From Rhizobium lentis (GTDB taxonomy: Bacteria; Pseudomonadota; Alphaproteobacteria; Rhizobiales; Rhizobiaceae): a stretch of DNA of 64,000 nucleotides. This document shows, piece by piece, positions 16,619 to 25,228 of this stretch (the first letter of the stretch is position 1; every line of letters begins with the position of its first letter). The stretch spans positions 124,001-188,000 of the forward strand of contig NZ_CP071454.1 in the NCBI RefSeq assembly GCF_017352135.1, given 5' to 3'. The translations under genes and the position numbers were made by a program. The notes beneath the pieces were generated by a model that did not search any database, was not told where the DNA came from, and was given only the letters and a program-made list of their open reading frames with translations.

Positions 16619-17260
16619 ATGCGGATAGCAACCTTAGCGTCCATGGCCGTGCTTTCGCTGGCGCTTGCAGCAAGCCCGGCGACGATTTCCGGGCTCGACA
16701 TGACCGCACTTGCGAAGGACGGCGGAAACGGCGGCGGCAATGGTGGCGGCAACGGCGGCGGTAATGGCGGCGGGAACGGCGGCGGCAACGGAAACGGCGG
16801 CCACAACAGCGGCTCGAGCCATGGCAGCTCCAAATCGTCAGGCCTGAGAGGCAAATCGTCCGAGGCAGCAGGCAAGTCCAAGTCCACCAAAACAGACACG
16901 GCGGCAACCGGCACGAAACAGAAGAACCTGTCGGCGCAGCTTGGGGGCCTGAACTCCTTGAAGCGGAATTACAGGGCACTGATGAACACATCGGACCCGC
17001 GCATGGCCGCCATCTCGGCCTACGCCGTGGCCTATGCCCAGTATGAGATCGACAACGGTATCGAGCCTGCGGCCGATGATCCGCTGCTGGGCGATCAGGC
17101 GCTGGAAGACGCCCTGGCTTCGGCAACGAAATCCGGTCAGGTCAGCCCGGCGGTCCTGGATGAAGCCAAGTCCATTCTCGGGGTCGGCGATGCCGACGGA
17201 AAGATTGATCAGATCCGCACCTCGCTGGAAAACGCCGCGTCGGCGACGTCAGACGAATAG
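16619..17260 (+). CDS. Secreted Gly/Asn-repeat protein
   Basis: A 213-residue exported protein. The ATG at 16619 is preferred because CGGAGG lies 7 bases upstream and a signal peptide follows directly (MRIATLASMAVLSLALAASPA). After it come six copies of a GGGN-type repeat (about residues 36-62), then a Ser/Lys-rich linker and a helical C-terminal domain (about 105-213, with ISAYAVAYAQYEIDNG). The repeat is coded by near-identical 12-base units, which can change in number by slippage. Function unknown; similar Gly-rich exported proteins occur in rhizobia. It lies after the STAS operon but with its own ribosome site. Confidence 0.75.
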   Translation: MRIATLASMAVLSLALAASPATISGLDMTALAKDGGNGGGNGGGNGGGNGGGNGGGNGNGGHNSGSSHGSSKSSGLRGKSSEAAGKSKSTKTDTAATGTKQKNLSAQLGGLNSLKRNYRALMNTSDPRMAAISAYAVAYAQYEIDNGIEPAADDPLLGDQALEDALASATKSGQVSPAVLDEAKSILGVGDADGKIDQIRTSLENAASATSDE

Positions 17261-17321
17261 CCACCAGCGAAGTGCGTGAGGTGCGAAGCCGACACTGGTA
17301 TTACAGCGCACCAAACTAGGA

Positions 17322-17367
17322 GAGCATTTCCGTTCTGTTTGAGTACCGGAAATGCTCTATTTTTTTG
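17322..17367 (+). terminator. Rho-independent terminator
   Basis: GAGCATTTCCG and CGGAAATGCTC form a perfect 11-bp stem (17322-17332 with 17347-17357) followed by TAT and a run of seven T. It lies about 60 bases after the Gly-rich protein gene and ends that transcript. Confidence 0.85.
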
Positions 17368-17526
17368 CCCATTCTCCGGCAGTCCGGGCCTTCTATCGGC
17401 CTTTGGCCGCCTCAGCCTTTCAGATTGGTGCGCCTTTTCCCTTCCGCTCAACTGTCGAGAGAAGGCCCGGGAGCAACGTTGCGGCTCGTGCTTCGAGGCT
17501 CCGCCCTCTCGGGCGCACACCTCAGC

Positions 17527-18114
17527 TCACCGCCCCGCCGGCCACGTCGACAGCGCCAGCTCGGCGACGGCCTCAAGCCTGTCGCGGCTAAAGCCGGCTT
17601 TGGCCTGCACCGCCATGCCGTGCAGCACGGCCATCAGGTAGGCCGCAAGCACGTCGGGCTTGGCCGTCTCCGGCAGGTCGCCCTCGGCTTTCGCCCGTTC
17701 GAAGCGCTCGCGAAGCTGCGCCTCGCTCGCAGCGCGCGCTTCGATCAGTGCCTGCCGTATGGGTTCGGCCTCATCCGATCCGGCCAGCACGCCATTGATG
17801 ACGAGACAGCCCCGGTGGTCAGCAAAACGCGTATTGAGATCGACGGCGCTGCGGAGGATATGGGCGGCGACCTCCCGCGCTGTCGGTAGCTCCAGCGCCG
17901 CCGGGACATAATCCAGATGGCGCTCGTAATAGCGCGCCAGCGCCTGGCGGAACATCGCTTCCTTGTTGCCGAAGGCGGAATAGAGCGCCGGTCTCTCGAC
18001 TCCCGCCGCCTCGGTAAGGTCGGCATAGGACGCGCCTTCGTAACCCTTGCGCCAGAAAACGCAGAGGACGGCATCGAGCGCTTTTCCCACGTCAAATTCG
18101 CGATGGCGCCCCAT
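17527..18114 (-). CDS. TetR/AcrR-family regulator
   Basis: A 195-residue repressor. The start MGRHREFDV (18114) is chosen because a minus-strand promoter (-35 TTGACA at 18169-18174) covers the farther upstream starts. The helix-turn-helix is at about 10-55 (ASYADLTEAAGVERPALYSAFGNKEAMF); the rest is the helical ligand domain, with a LVINGVLAG segment typical of the AcrR/NemR-like group. Divergent from the SDR gene at 18266, which it most likely represses with itself through the inverted repeat at 18194-18209. The inducer is unknown. Confidence 0.9.
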   Translation of the reverse strand: MGRHREFDVGKALDAVLCVFWRKGYEGASYADLTEAAGVERPALYSAFGNKEAMFRQALARYYERHLDYVPAALELPTAREVAAHILRSAVDLNTRFADHRGCLVINGVLAGSDEAEPIRQALIEARAASEAQLRERFERAKAEGDLPETAKPDVLAAYLMAVLHGMAVQAKAGFSRDRLEAVAELALSTWPAGR

Positions 18115-18145
18115 CAGCTCGGCTCGGATAATTCCATAATGGCCG

Positions 18146-18174
18146 TTATTAAATCGCTTGACGCCAGATGTCAA
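18146..18174 (-). promoter_or_regulatory. Probable sigma-70 promoter of the tetR-type gene
   Basis: On the minus strand TTGACA (18169-18174) is followed by TAATAA at 17 bases (18146-18151) or TTTAAT at 15 bases. The start codon at 18114 is about 32 bases downstream. Confidence 0.5.
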
Positions 18175-18193
18175 ATTTCATACCGATCGTTAT

Positions 18194-18209
18194 CGTAACA
18201 TACGTTATG
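18194..18209. promoter_or_regulatory. Candidate TetR operator
   Basis: CGTAACATACGTTATG is an inverted repeat (5 of 6 arm bases pair, ATAC centre) lying between the divergent tetR-type gene and the SDR gene. Position and symmetry fit autoregulation and repression of the SDR gene. Confidence 0.4.
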
Positions 18210-18265
18210 AAATCAAGCAGCGACCTGACGAGTTCGGGCGCCGCCACTATGAAGGACGGATTCTC

Positions 18266-19027
18266 ATGTCTGATATACTCAAGGGCAAGGTCGTGCTGGT
18301 GACCGGCGGATCGCGTGGCCTCGGCGCCGCAACCGCGGAGGCCTTCGCCGATCAGGGCGCTGATGTCGCCATCAGCTACGCCGCCTCGGCCGACAAGGCT
18401 GCAACGGTGGTGGAGAAGCTGAGGGCGAAGGGCGTTCGCGCCATCGCGGTCAAGAGCGACCAGGCAGACCTTGCCTCCGCCAAGCCGCTGATCGACCGGG
18501 TCATCGCAGAGTTCGGCAAGCTCGATATCCTCGTCAACAATGCCGCCATCGCCATCCAGGGCCAGAATATCGACGATCCCACGCTCGACGGGGAGAAATA
18601 TAACCGCCAGTGGCAGGTCAATGTGCTGGGCACGATCGCCAATACACGGGCGGCAGCGCCGAGACTGACAGATGGCGGCCGCATCATCTTCGTCGGCTCG
18701 CTGCTCGGCTCCTACGTGCCCTTCCCCGGCGTTGCCGATTATGCCGGCACCAAGTGGGCGCTCGTCGGTTATGCCAAGGGCATCGCCCGCGAGCTCGGCC
18801 CGCGCAACATCACCGTCAACGTCGTCCAACCCGGCATCATGCCGACCGATATGGCGGCAGAAGTCGCCGGCGAACTCCCCAACCGCGACGCCATCCTCGA
18901 CATGCACCCGATCCGCCGCATCGCAACTTTGGAAGAAGTCTCGCAAACGATCTGCTTCCTCGCCGGCCCGCATGCGGGATATATCAATGGCGAACAGATC
19001 AACATTGCCGGCGGTTTGGCGATCTAG
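18266..19027 (+). CDS. Classical short-chain dehydrogenase/reductase
   Basis: A 253-residue NAD(P)-dependent oxidoreductase. TGGSRGLGAATA (14-25) is the cofactor motif, NNAA the stabilising motif, a Ser in FVGSLLGS and YAGTKWALVGYAK gives the catalytic Tyr-x3-Lys. The length is typical. The ATG at 18266 follows GAAGGA by about 9 bases. Divergent from the TetR gene at 17527, suggesting inducible detoxification or reduction of a carbonyl compound; the substrate is not predictable. It ends beside a bidirectional terminator. Confidence 0.93.
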   Translation: MSDILKGKVVLVTGGSRGLGAATAEAFADQGADVAISYAASADKAATVVEKLRAKGVRAIAVKSDQADLASAKPLIDRVIAEFGKLDILVNNAAIAIQGQNIDDPTLDGEKYNRQWQVNVLGTIANTRAAAPRLTDGGRIIFVGSLLGSYVPFPGVADYAGTKWALVGYAKGIARELGPRNITVNVVQPGIMPTDMAAEVAGELPNRDAILDMHPIRRIATLEEVSQTICFLAGPHAGYINGEQINIAGGLAI

Positions 19028-19055
19028 GCGCCGAAGACAGTGGCAGATGCATGTG

Positions 19056-19082
19056 ATCCTGAGCTGCAAAGGAGCTCAGGAT
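19056..19082. terminator. Bidirectional terminator between convergent genes
   Basis: ATCCTGAGCT and AGCTCAGGAT form a perfect 10-bp stem with a 7-base loop. It lies between the SDR gene (ends 19027, plus) and the DMT transporter gene (ends 19082, minus), serving both. Confidence 0.6.
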
Positions 19083-20182
19083 TACGCCTCGCCATCTAAA
19101 CCGCTCTTCAACCAGGGTCGCGCGTCGCCTGCGGCTTTCAGAGCGGTTAGCCCTGCCCCTGCGGCCGAGAGCGAGGCGTAGCCATGACGATAGCCTGTCT
19201 CGCGTTCGGCAGCGCGCTCCTGCGCAAACAATATCTTTCCCGGCGCAAATCGGAGTGCATAGAAAATCCGCACGGACAGAACGACGCCGGCGATCAGGAC
19301 AACAATCCCGGCACCCTCGATCGGGGTCGGCCAACGAGCATGCACCACAAGTCCACCGATTACACCGAAGGCCGTTTCCGAGACGATCAATTGCGCGGCC
19401 AAGGCAACCGGCAGGCTCCGCGACGCAATGTTCCAGGCCCAGACGCCGCCTACGGTTGCCAGCAGCGCGAAAGAAGCGCCCCAAACATACAAGCTGCCGG
19501 CGGCACTCCAGCCGAATCCCAGCGTTGGAAGCCGGAAGAGGTCCAGCGCGGCACCGACGGGGTAGAAGGCCAGCATCAGGACGCCACCTCCGACCAGTAT
19601 CAGCGCAGCCCACACACCGGAGGGCATTTCTGGCCGGGCCGCCAGCGCAGCCTGATTGGCAAGCGCGAACCAGACCCAAAGTCCCACGGCAGCAAGTGCC
19701 AGCGGCACACCGATCCACAACGAGCGCACAGAATCCAATTTTTCGGCCGTGAATGCCGTGCCGTTGACGAGAACGAGGCCGGCCAGCACCAGTGCCAGCG
19801 GTATCATGAGGGATCGCCATGGCAATGATCCCTGACGCTTGTTACCAACGACCATCAATACGATCGGCACCAGGCCGAGGAAGGCGGGAGCGATGACCGG
19901 GCCGGCAAAGACGGCCGCTCCCGTTACGGTCAGGAAGTAGCCGACATATCCGACGAAAGCGAGCCAGATGGCATTCAGGCAGTTGCCAAGTGTCAAGTGG
20001 CGCAGGACGCCCTTCTCGGAAAACAGGATGTAAAACCCGACGAGCGCCGAAACAACATGACGAATAAGGGCAAAATCAAAGGTGGAATAGTCGCCGATGA
20101 TGAAGGGCACGATAAAGTTGAGTGAAAAAGCAAAGGCCGCAAAGAGAGCGGCTGACACGCCAACATAGAAGAGTCTGTCCAT
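19082..20182 (-). CDS. DMT-superfamily (EamA-like) membrane transporter
   Basis: A 366-residue integral-membrane protein with about ten hydrophobic segments (first at MDRLFYVGVSAALFAAFAF). Two repeats of the EamA type are visible, and the C-terminal tail of about 45 residues is hydrophilic. Such proteins export or import amino acids or other small metabolites across the inner membrane. The ATG at 20182 is preceded by AAGGGG, which favours it over an earlier start 141 bases upstream. Divergent from the LysR gene at 20428, its probable regulator. The substrate is unknown. Confidence 0.88.
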   Translation of the reverse strand: MDRLFYVGVSAALFAAFAFSLNFIVPFIIGDYSTFDFALIRHVVSALVGFYILFSEKGVLRHLTLGNCLNAIWLAFVGYVGYFLTVTGAAVFAGPVIAPAFLGLVPIVLMVVGNKRQGSLPWRSLMIPLALVLAGLVLVNGTAFTAEKLDSVRSLWIGVPLALAAVGLWVWFALANQAALAARPEMPSGVWAALILVGGGVLMLAFYPVGAALDLFRLPTLGFGWSAAGSLYVWGASFALLATVGGVWAWNIASRSLPVALAAQLIVSETAFGVIGGLVVHARWPTPIEGAGIVVLIAGVVLSVRIFYALRFAPGKILFAQERAAERETGYRHGYASLSAAGAGLTALKAAGDARPWLKSGLDGEA

Positions 20183-20427
20183 GACGATTACCCCTTTTGA
20201 AGTTGCGTCACCGTGCTTTGATCTCAGTGACACCGACCGCGTCGTTGGCAGCGAAACGAAATCCTTGTGCGGAAAAGTACTGGCCGAGAGCCTTGGCCGG
20301 CAGTCGGTGAAAATGAGAACCACCCTCTCGGGCTACCCCGGGGCGAGGTGGCGCCCGCGGCCATTGCTGTTCATCAGCACCGATTTCTCATATCCTCAAT
20401 ATCGAGGGTTTCAGTCGTCGGGGTGTC

Positions 20428-21342
20428 ATGGATCGGCTTGATGCAATGCGGGTTCTGCTTGCGGTGGTTGACGCCGGCAGCTTGTCGGCGGGCAGCCGGA
20501 AGCTGAACGCGCCGCTGCCGAGCGTCAGCCGCAAGGTTGCCGATCTGGAGCGATATCTCGGCGCAAACCTCATCATCCGGACAAGCCGCAACCTGCAGCT
20601 CACCGATGCCGGTCGCGACTATGTCGAAGCGGCGCGCAGGATCATTGCCGATCTCGAGGAGGTGGAACGAAGGGCGTCAGGCGAATATCAGACGCCGCGG
20701 GGACTGCTGACCATTACGATGCCGATCGAGTTTGGCCACCGCTATATCCTGCCGATCGCGCTCGAATTCATGAACAAGCATCCCGAGGTGACCTTGAACC
20801 TCCTGTCCCTCGACCGCTCTGTTCATCTGGTCAATGAACAGATCGACGTCGCCATCCGACTTGGCGAGTTGGCCGACAGCTCGCTCTACGCAGTCAAGGC
20901 CGGCGAGTTCCGCCTCTTGACCTGCGCAAGCCCGGCCTATCTGGAGCGGCATGGCACTCCCCAGCATCCGACCGAGCTCACCGATCACGACGGCATCATG
21001 TTCAACGACCGGTCCTTCTTCTGGAATTTCCAGATCGACGGCAAACCGGTCGAGGCGATGCCCCGGAGCCGGATCGAAGTGAACACCGCGGCCAACTGTG
21101 TCGCCGCCGCGTGCAATGGAGCCGGGATCGCCCGCCTCTTCGACTATCAAGTTCCCGAGGAGCTGTCTTCGGGCATGCTCGTGCAGATCTTGAAGGACTA
21201 TAACGGCGGGCCCAAGCCCATCCACATCGTCTATTCCCGTCAAGGCCTGCTTACCCTCAAGGTGCGCGCCTTCATCGACTGGATTCTGCCGCGGCTTCGC
21301 GCGGCCTGCGGCAATTATGGCGATGCGCCATCCCCGGAATGA
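20428..21342 (+). CDS. LysR-family transcriptional regulator
   Basis: A 304-residue regulator. The winged helix-turn-helix is at about 1-62 (FLAVVDAGSLSAGSRKL-like segment, SVSRKVADLERYLG); the remaining part is the LysR substrate-binding domain. The LIIRTSRNLQLTDAG junction and the conserved YILPIALEFMNKHPEV start of domain I place it in the AaeR/YafC-like group. Divergent from the DMT transporter with a 245-base gap, so I infer control of that transporter. No clear T-N11-A motif was confirmed. Confidence 0.93.
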   Translation: MDRLDAMRVLLAVVDAGSLSAGSRKLNAPLPSVSRKVADLERYLGANLIIRTSRNLQLTDAGRDYVEAARRIIADLEEVERRASGEYQTPRGLLTITMPIEFGHRYILPIALEFMNKHPEVTLNLLSLDRSVHLVNEQIDVAIRLGELADSSLYAVKAGEFRLLTCASPAYLERHGTPQHPTELTDHDGIMFNDRSFFWNFQIDGKPVEAMPRSRIEVNTAANCVAAACNGAGIARLFDYQVPEELSSGMLVQILKDYNGGPKPIHIVYSRQGLLTLKVRAFIDWILPRLRAACGNYGDAPSPE

Positions 21343-21436
21343 AACGCGTCCTTCCTCGACCGTCCGCGCCGAATCCTGGAGATGCCGATAATCGCCAAGC
21401 GTAGTCGTTGCATGTCGGCCGCTGAGATTCGGTTCC

Positions 21437-21658
21437 TCAGCGGACGATGCGGTCGACCTGCGCCTGAAGCTTTGGGCCAATCAGCAGGATGGCGGGAATG
21501 ACGATGAGATAGGCGATGCCTCAAGAGCGCAGCCACGTCAGCATGAATCCCTCGGAAAAACCCAGATTGAGCGCAAGCAGCGCGAAAGAGATGAGCCCTG
21601 TGGTTACGATGCCCATCGACAGGGCAAAGGCGATCTTGCGCTTGAAATGCGTGTTCAT
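21437..21658 (-). pseudogene. DUF2798 membrane protein with in-frame stop
   Basis: Starting at ATG 21658 the frame reads MNTHFKRKIAFALSMG and a first membrane segment, reaches FMLTWLRS and then TGA (21521-21523, codon 46). The same frame continues GIAYLIVIPAILLIGPKLQ to a second stop at 21437. DUF2798 proteins are about 75 residues with two membrane segments, and a Trp (TGG) commonly follows the Arg-Ser/Asn at this point, so one base change, TGG to TGA, explains the stop. The intact protein would have 73 residues. It may be a recent nonsense mutation or a sequencing error. Confidence 0.65.
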
Positions 21659-22064
21659 GTCCGTCTCCCGACTGGATGAGAGATCAAGACCGCCTCGGCA
21701 GGTCTCAATCCCGGTTAGCGCTTCGAAAATCGCGCAACGCCGGCACCGGCGGTAGCGGCGAAACTTGAGAGGCAGCCTCTTGAGTTCGGCAAGTTTCGAA
21801 CGGCGTGGAAACCTCGGCAGTTCGGAGCGATATGCCCCGCAACGCGCTGCTTTTCGACACCCTCCACAGCGATCCGGCTTCTCGCAACCTGATGGAAGAC
21901 TGAGCGAAAACGAGAGGCTTGCTCTCACTCCTGCTCGCTACCGGACGGATTTCCCCGATCTCATATTCCCGTCATTGCCGCCCGGAACCCTGCTGGGCCG
22001 TGGCGGCGCCCAACAAACCAGCAGTGTGCTGTCTCACCAGCTGAAATTGAACAAGGAGCATCCA
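21659..22064. other. Intergenic stretch without a convincing gene
   Basis: About 400 bases between the broken DUF2798 gene and ohr. Frames on both strands have poor, Arg-rich composition and no ribosome sites. A short hairpin (GAGAG...CTCTC near 21920) is the only structure seen. Confidence 0.5.
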
Positions 22065-22475
22065 ATGTCGAAAGTCATCTATACTGGCACCACCAACACC
22101 ACCGGCGGACGCGACGGCGCGTCCCGCACGTCCGACGGTCGCCTCGATGTGAAACTCTCCCCGCCCGGCTCTTCGGCTCCGGGCACCAATCCCGAACAGC
22201 TCTTCGCCGCCGCCTGGTCCGCCTGTTTCCTCGGTGCAATCGGACGAGCCGCTGCCGAACGCCAGCTTCGCGTGCCCGCCGATGCAGCCGTCAACGCCGA
22301 GATCGACCTCGTCTCGAACGATGACGGTGGCTATGTCCTGCAGGCGCGGCTGAACGCGAAGCTGCCGGGCATCGAGCCTGATCTCGCCAAGTCCCTGGTC
22401 GAGCGCGCTCACCAGCTCTGCCCCTACTCCAAAGCCACGCGCGGCAACATCGCCGTCGAACTAAACGCCGCCTGA
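22065..22475 (+). CDS. ohr: Organic hydroperoxide resistance protein (Ohr/OsmC family)
   Basis: A 136-residue thiol peroxidase of the Ohr branch. The two catalytic cysteines are Cys54 (AAWSACFLGAI) and Cys119 (HQLCPYSKATRGN), and the resolving-site context CPYSxATRGN is diagnostic for Ohr rather than OsmC. It reduces organic hydroperoxides using lipoyl-dependent electron donors in the cytoplasm. Start ATG 22065 after AAGGAG. No MarR-type OhrR gene, the usual neighbour, is found beside it, so regulation is not visible here. Confidence 0.94.
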   Translation: MSKVIYTGTTNTTGGRDGASRTSDGRLDVKLSPPGSSAPGTNPEQLFAAAWSACFLGAIGRAAAERQLRVPADAAVNAEIDLVSNDDGGYVLQARLNAKLPGIEPDLAKSLVERAHQLCPYSKATRGNIAVELNAA

Positions 22476-22548
22476 TCGGCTCAACTCAACGTCGCGCCGG
22501 TGTCCCGGCAATGCCGGCACGACAGGCGCGACTACAAAGGATTATGTC

Positions 22549-22998
22549 ATGACCATGGTCGCAAGAGCCCTCGCAACGGCAGCTCTCCTGTTCGCCGGCA
22601 CATCCCTCCACGCGCAGACGCCGCATGAGGTGGCCACGCAGTTTCTTCCGATCAAGAACGAACCCGCGCCCGCGCTCTTCGTGGATCAGCCCCTTGCAGA
22701 ACCGCTGGCCAACAGAGGCGTGGCCATCATTGCCTATCGAACCGAGAACTTCCGCATCCTGCCCATTTTCGGCGCCAGCGCAACCGATGTCTCGCCTCGC
22801 GCCGGGCACCTTCATGTCAGCATCGATGACCTGCCATGGCGGTGGGCGGATGCGGGCGGCACCGGCGCCATCGTCCTGACCGGCTTGCCGCCAGGCGAAC
22901 ACAAGGTACTTATCGAACTCGCCACACCCGTGCACGAAGTGCTGGGCGGAAAGCTTGTGAAATTCACCGTACCGCCGGTCGGCGGTGCGCAACATTAG
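22549..22998 (+). CDS. Exported DUF6130-like protein
   Basis: A 149-residue protein with a signal peptide (VARALATAALLFAGTSLHA, cleavage near Ala23). The mature part is a compact beta-sandwich-like domain with motifs IIAYRTENFRILPIFG, SPRAGHLHVSIDDLPWRWADA and GLPPGEHKVLIELA, which match my memory of the DUF6130 family. Function unknown; predicted periplasmic. AAGGA lies 9 bases before the start. Same strand as ohr, 73 bases downstream, so it may be co-transcribed. Confidence 0.75.
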   Translation: MTMVARALATAALLFAGTSLHAQTPHEVATQFLPIKNEPAPALFVDQPLAEPLANRGVAIIAYRTENFRILPIFGASATDVSPRAGHLHVSIDDLPWRWADAGGTGAIVLTGLPPGEHKVLIELATPVHEVLGGKLVKFTVPPVGGAQH

Positions 22999-23135
22999 GG
23001 CTCGCCCTGCCCCACCACGTCCGGATGCAGGTAGATGCGATACTCGTCGACCAGACCAAGTTCGGTCAAGCTGTGGGCGAGCACCAGGCCTTTGACTCCG
23101 ATCTCCCTAATTTCACCCAAGCACTGTTGTAGCGA
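22995..23135 (-). pseudogene. C-terminal fragment of a DHFR/RibD-like reductase
   Basis: On the minus strand about 46 codons end in LGLVDEYRIYLHPDVVGQGEP and a stop, preceded by LVLAHSLTELGLV. This matches the C-terminal motif of dihydrofolate-reductase-like RibD_C proteins (LVDEYRLxxHPVxLGxGxP). The rest of the gene is missing upstream, where the plus-strand gene at 23167 begins. It is a leftover 3' end, overlapping the last codons of the DUF6130-like gene. Confidence 0.55.
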
Positions 23136-23166
23136 ATTTGGATGAGAGGGATCTGGGAAGTCGATC

Positions 23167-23760
23167 TTGCTAAGAAGTTTGTCGCTACTGGTCGGAATAA
23201 GTTTGGCGGTGCCGGCCTTTGGCAATTGCCTAACCGCCAATGAGACCAAACAGGGCGTGCTGCTGACCAGAGAAGCGCCCTTCTATTCCGTCTTCTACAA
23301 GCCGGACGGCCCGGTCCTCACCGAACAACGGCTGATGGAGCGTGACCGTTCGCTGCAGCCGGCATCGGTTGTCTATCTGCACCCCTTGCTCGTCGAAAAG
23401 AGAGTGACTGCCAACGGGACGCATGAGCTGAAATACGCGAATGCGATTGCGTTGGACGATCTGCCACAGAGGAAGAACTGGCAATCCGGCACGACGCTTT
23501 TCATCAACGGCAGGAAATCCGTTTCCGGCACGACGTCCCTCACGTTCGACGGCTGGGGAGATGAAACCATTGCATCCTGTTCCTACAAAGTTTGGGCCAT
23601 CAACAGCCGGCTGGAACTGACGGGATTGCCTCCGATTATTTTCGAACAATACTATTCCCCCGAGCTTCATCTCGTTCTTCGTTCGGTAAGGCTAAACGCC
23701 TACGACCAGCCGTTGAGCGAGGTTCGATTTGATCGGTTCGAAGTTGGCTGGGGCAACTAG
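23167..23760 (+). CDS. Exported hypothetical protein
   Basis: A 197-residue protein beginning with TTG. MLRSLSLLVGISLAVPAFGN is a good signal peptide, cleaved near residue 20, so a periplasmic or surface protein is expected. GGGAAG lies 7-12 bases upstream of the TTG. The mature sequence is mixed alpha/beta with two Cys (CLTAN and ASCSYKVW) that could form a disulphide and a conserved-looking GWGDETIASCSYKVW. I do not recognise the family. Confidence 0.65.
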   Translation: MLRSLSLLVGISLAVPAFGNCLTANETKQGVLLTREAPFYSVFYKPDGPVLTEQRLMERDRSLQPASVVYLHPLLVEKRVTANGTHELKYANAIALDDLPQRKNWQSGTTLFINGRKSVSGTTSLTFDGWGDETIASCSYKVWAINSRLELTGLPPIIFEQYYSPELHLVLRSVRLNAYDQPLSEVRFDRFEVGWGN

Positions 23761-24064
23761 GGGGATATTGTGTCTCCTCTATCATCCCAAAAAGCCCGCT
23801 CTCTAAGGCTTCTAAGTGATGGTGGGCGCTCCCTGCCGGCCTGCCACTCTGGGTTTTGCTAGTTCGGGCGCTCGAAACCGCACGATGGCGAGGCGGGCAG
23901 CTGGACGAAGGCATCTGTGGCCGACGGTTAAGGTGAATGGAGATCATTCCCAGATGACGATCGAGGCCATCTATTTGGGACGCTGAAGCCGCGTACCCTC
24001 GCGACACAGTAACCGGCCCTTTGCGCCTCTTCCGGCAAGGCGACTCTTGAACTAAGACATCCCA
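23761..24064. other. Intergenic stretch, no gene seen
   Basis: About 300 bases with no frame of normal composition and no clear promoter, repeat or terminator. Confidence 0.5.
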
Positions 24065-24349
24065 ATGAAAAACGAACTGATCCACGAAATCTGGCTCGAC
24101 CCCGGGCCTGATGGTCAGATGCTGCCCGGCCTTTGTCTTGCCGGCCCCATGGGGAACAGCTTCAGGTCCCTCCTTAACGAGGGAGCAGTGAAAGCCGGCG
24201 AGATAACTGGGCATAGCCACTCCGATGTGATGACGAAATATTGGAAGCTTCAGGGCTGGGGTGAATATCAGACGGAGCATCCGCAAGATCACGAGCCATA
24301 TCCTGACGAATGGGTCGCAATCCAACGTGCCTTTATCATCGGCCTGTGA
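24065..24349 (+). CDS. Small hypothetical protein
   Basis: A 94-residue soluble protein (MKNELIHEIWLDPGPDG at the N-terminus, QDHEPYPDEWVAIQRAFIIGL at the C-terminus). The motif DHEPYPDEW and the LCLAGPMGNSFRSLL segment look like a conserved small rhizobial family whose members carry similar ends. No signal peptide or membrane segment. The ribosome site is weak. Function unknown. Confidence 0.65.
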   Translation: MKNELIHEIWLDPGPDGQMLPGLCLAGPMGNSFRSLLNEGAVKAGEITGHSHSDVMTKYWKLQGWGEYQTEHPQDHEPYPDEWVAIQRAFIIGL

Positions 24350-24430
24350 ATTCGCGGATTGATGGCGATCGATGCACAGTTGCCTTGGCTTTCAAGGCAA
24401 CGGCTTTCGAACTGACGCTGTCCATTTTTC

Positions 24431-25200
24431 CTAATTGCCTTTCTCGGCGCGCCACCCCTCCAACTCCACAATCGCACACCCATACCCCTCAAGCTCCAGC
24501 CTCCCGGCCACCATCTTCTCCCCATCCAGCAGATCCCGCCCGGCCGGCACCCCACCCACCGTCACCGCCTGATCCATATAGTTCTGCACAAACAGCAGCC
24601 GCCGGTCGTCATTAATCCGCATCGTCACCTCCACCCCCTCGGGTAGCCCGCCCACCAACGGCTCCACGCCCGCGGGCGCAAACAGCCGCTCCCTCAGCGC
24701 TTCCGTCAGCTCGGGCGTCAGATACGACCCGAGATAGACCACCTGGCCTTGGCCCACCTTGCGGGAGGTCGCCATCGGCTAGCCTTCGGCGTAGCGGTTG
24801 GACCAGGCGGCGATCACCTCGACGTCGGGGTCGATCACGAGGTTTTCGTAGAAATGGCCGGCGGTCATTTCGCGGTTGCCGATCTTGAAGCGGCGCTGGC
24901 GGCGGTTGCTTTCGGCCGGTTTGTTCGGCGGGATGACCAGGCCGCCGGAACGCTCCATCACAGGCCGTTGGCGCCGGGGGGGCGGCGAGACGGCCGAAAT
25001 CTTCGACGCGCACGCCCGTCAGCTTGGAAAGCGCAGTACCCGGCGCGGTCTCGCGGATGACGTGGTTATCCCCAGTGCGGGTGCCGGTGCGCACGCCGAT
25101 GACGACGGTGCCGCCGGATGCAGCAAAGGCTTCAAGCCCGGCCGTCCACCCGTCCTTCCACATCACCCAATGGGGACATAGAAGAGCATCAGCTATGCCG
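24431..25200 (-). pseudogene. 3' remnant of a GH42 beta-galactosidase
   Basis: Read on the minus strand, three pieces in sequence match the C-terminal half of family 42 beta-galactosidases. The trimerisation domain is VMWKDGWTAGLEAFAASG with VVIGVRTGTRTGDNHVIRET (about 25180-24990), followed by a frame change. Then comes FKIGNREMTAGHFYENL with DVEVIAAWSNRYAEG ending in TAG (24779-24781). After that stop, in the same frame, PMATSRKVGQGQVVYLGSYL and a beta-sandwich tail run to 24431. The catalytic TIM barrel is absent; a palindromic repeat starts where it should continue. At least one frameshift, one nonsense codon and a large deletion make this a clear pseudogene. Confidence 0.75.
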
Positions 25201-25228
25201 CAGTTGTTTGGGGAAGCCATCTCGCCCG

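Noticed and set aside
16724..16800. Repeats as a non-coding array
   Set aside because: They are in frame inside a gene with a signal peptide and code for GGGN units.
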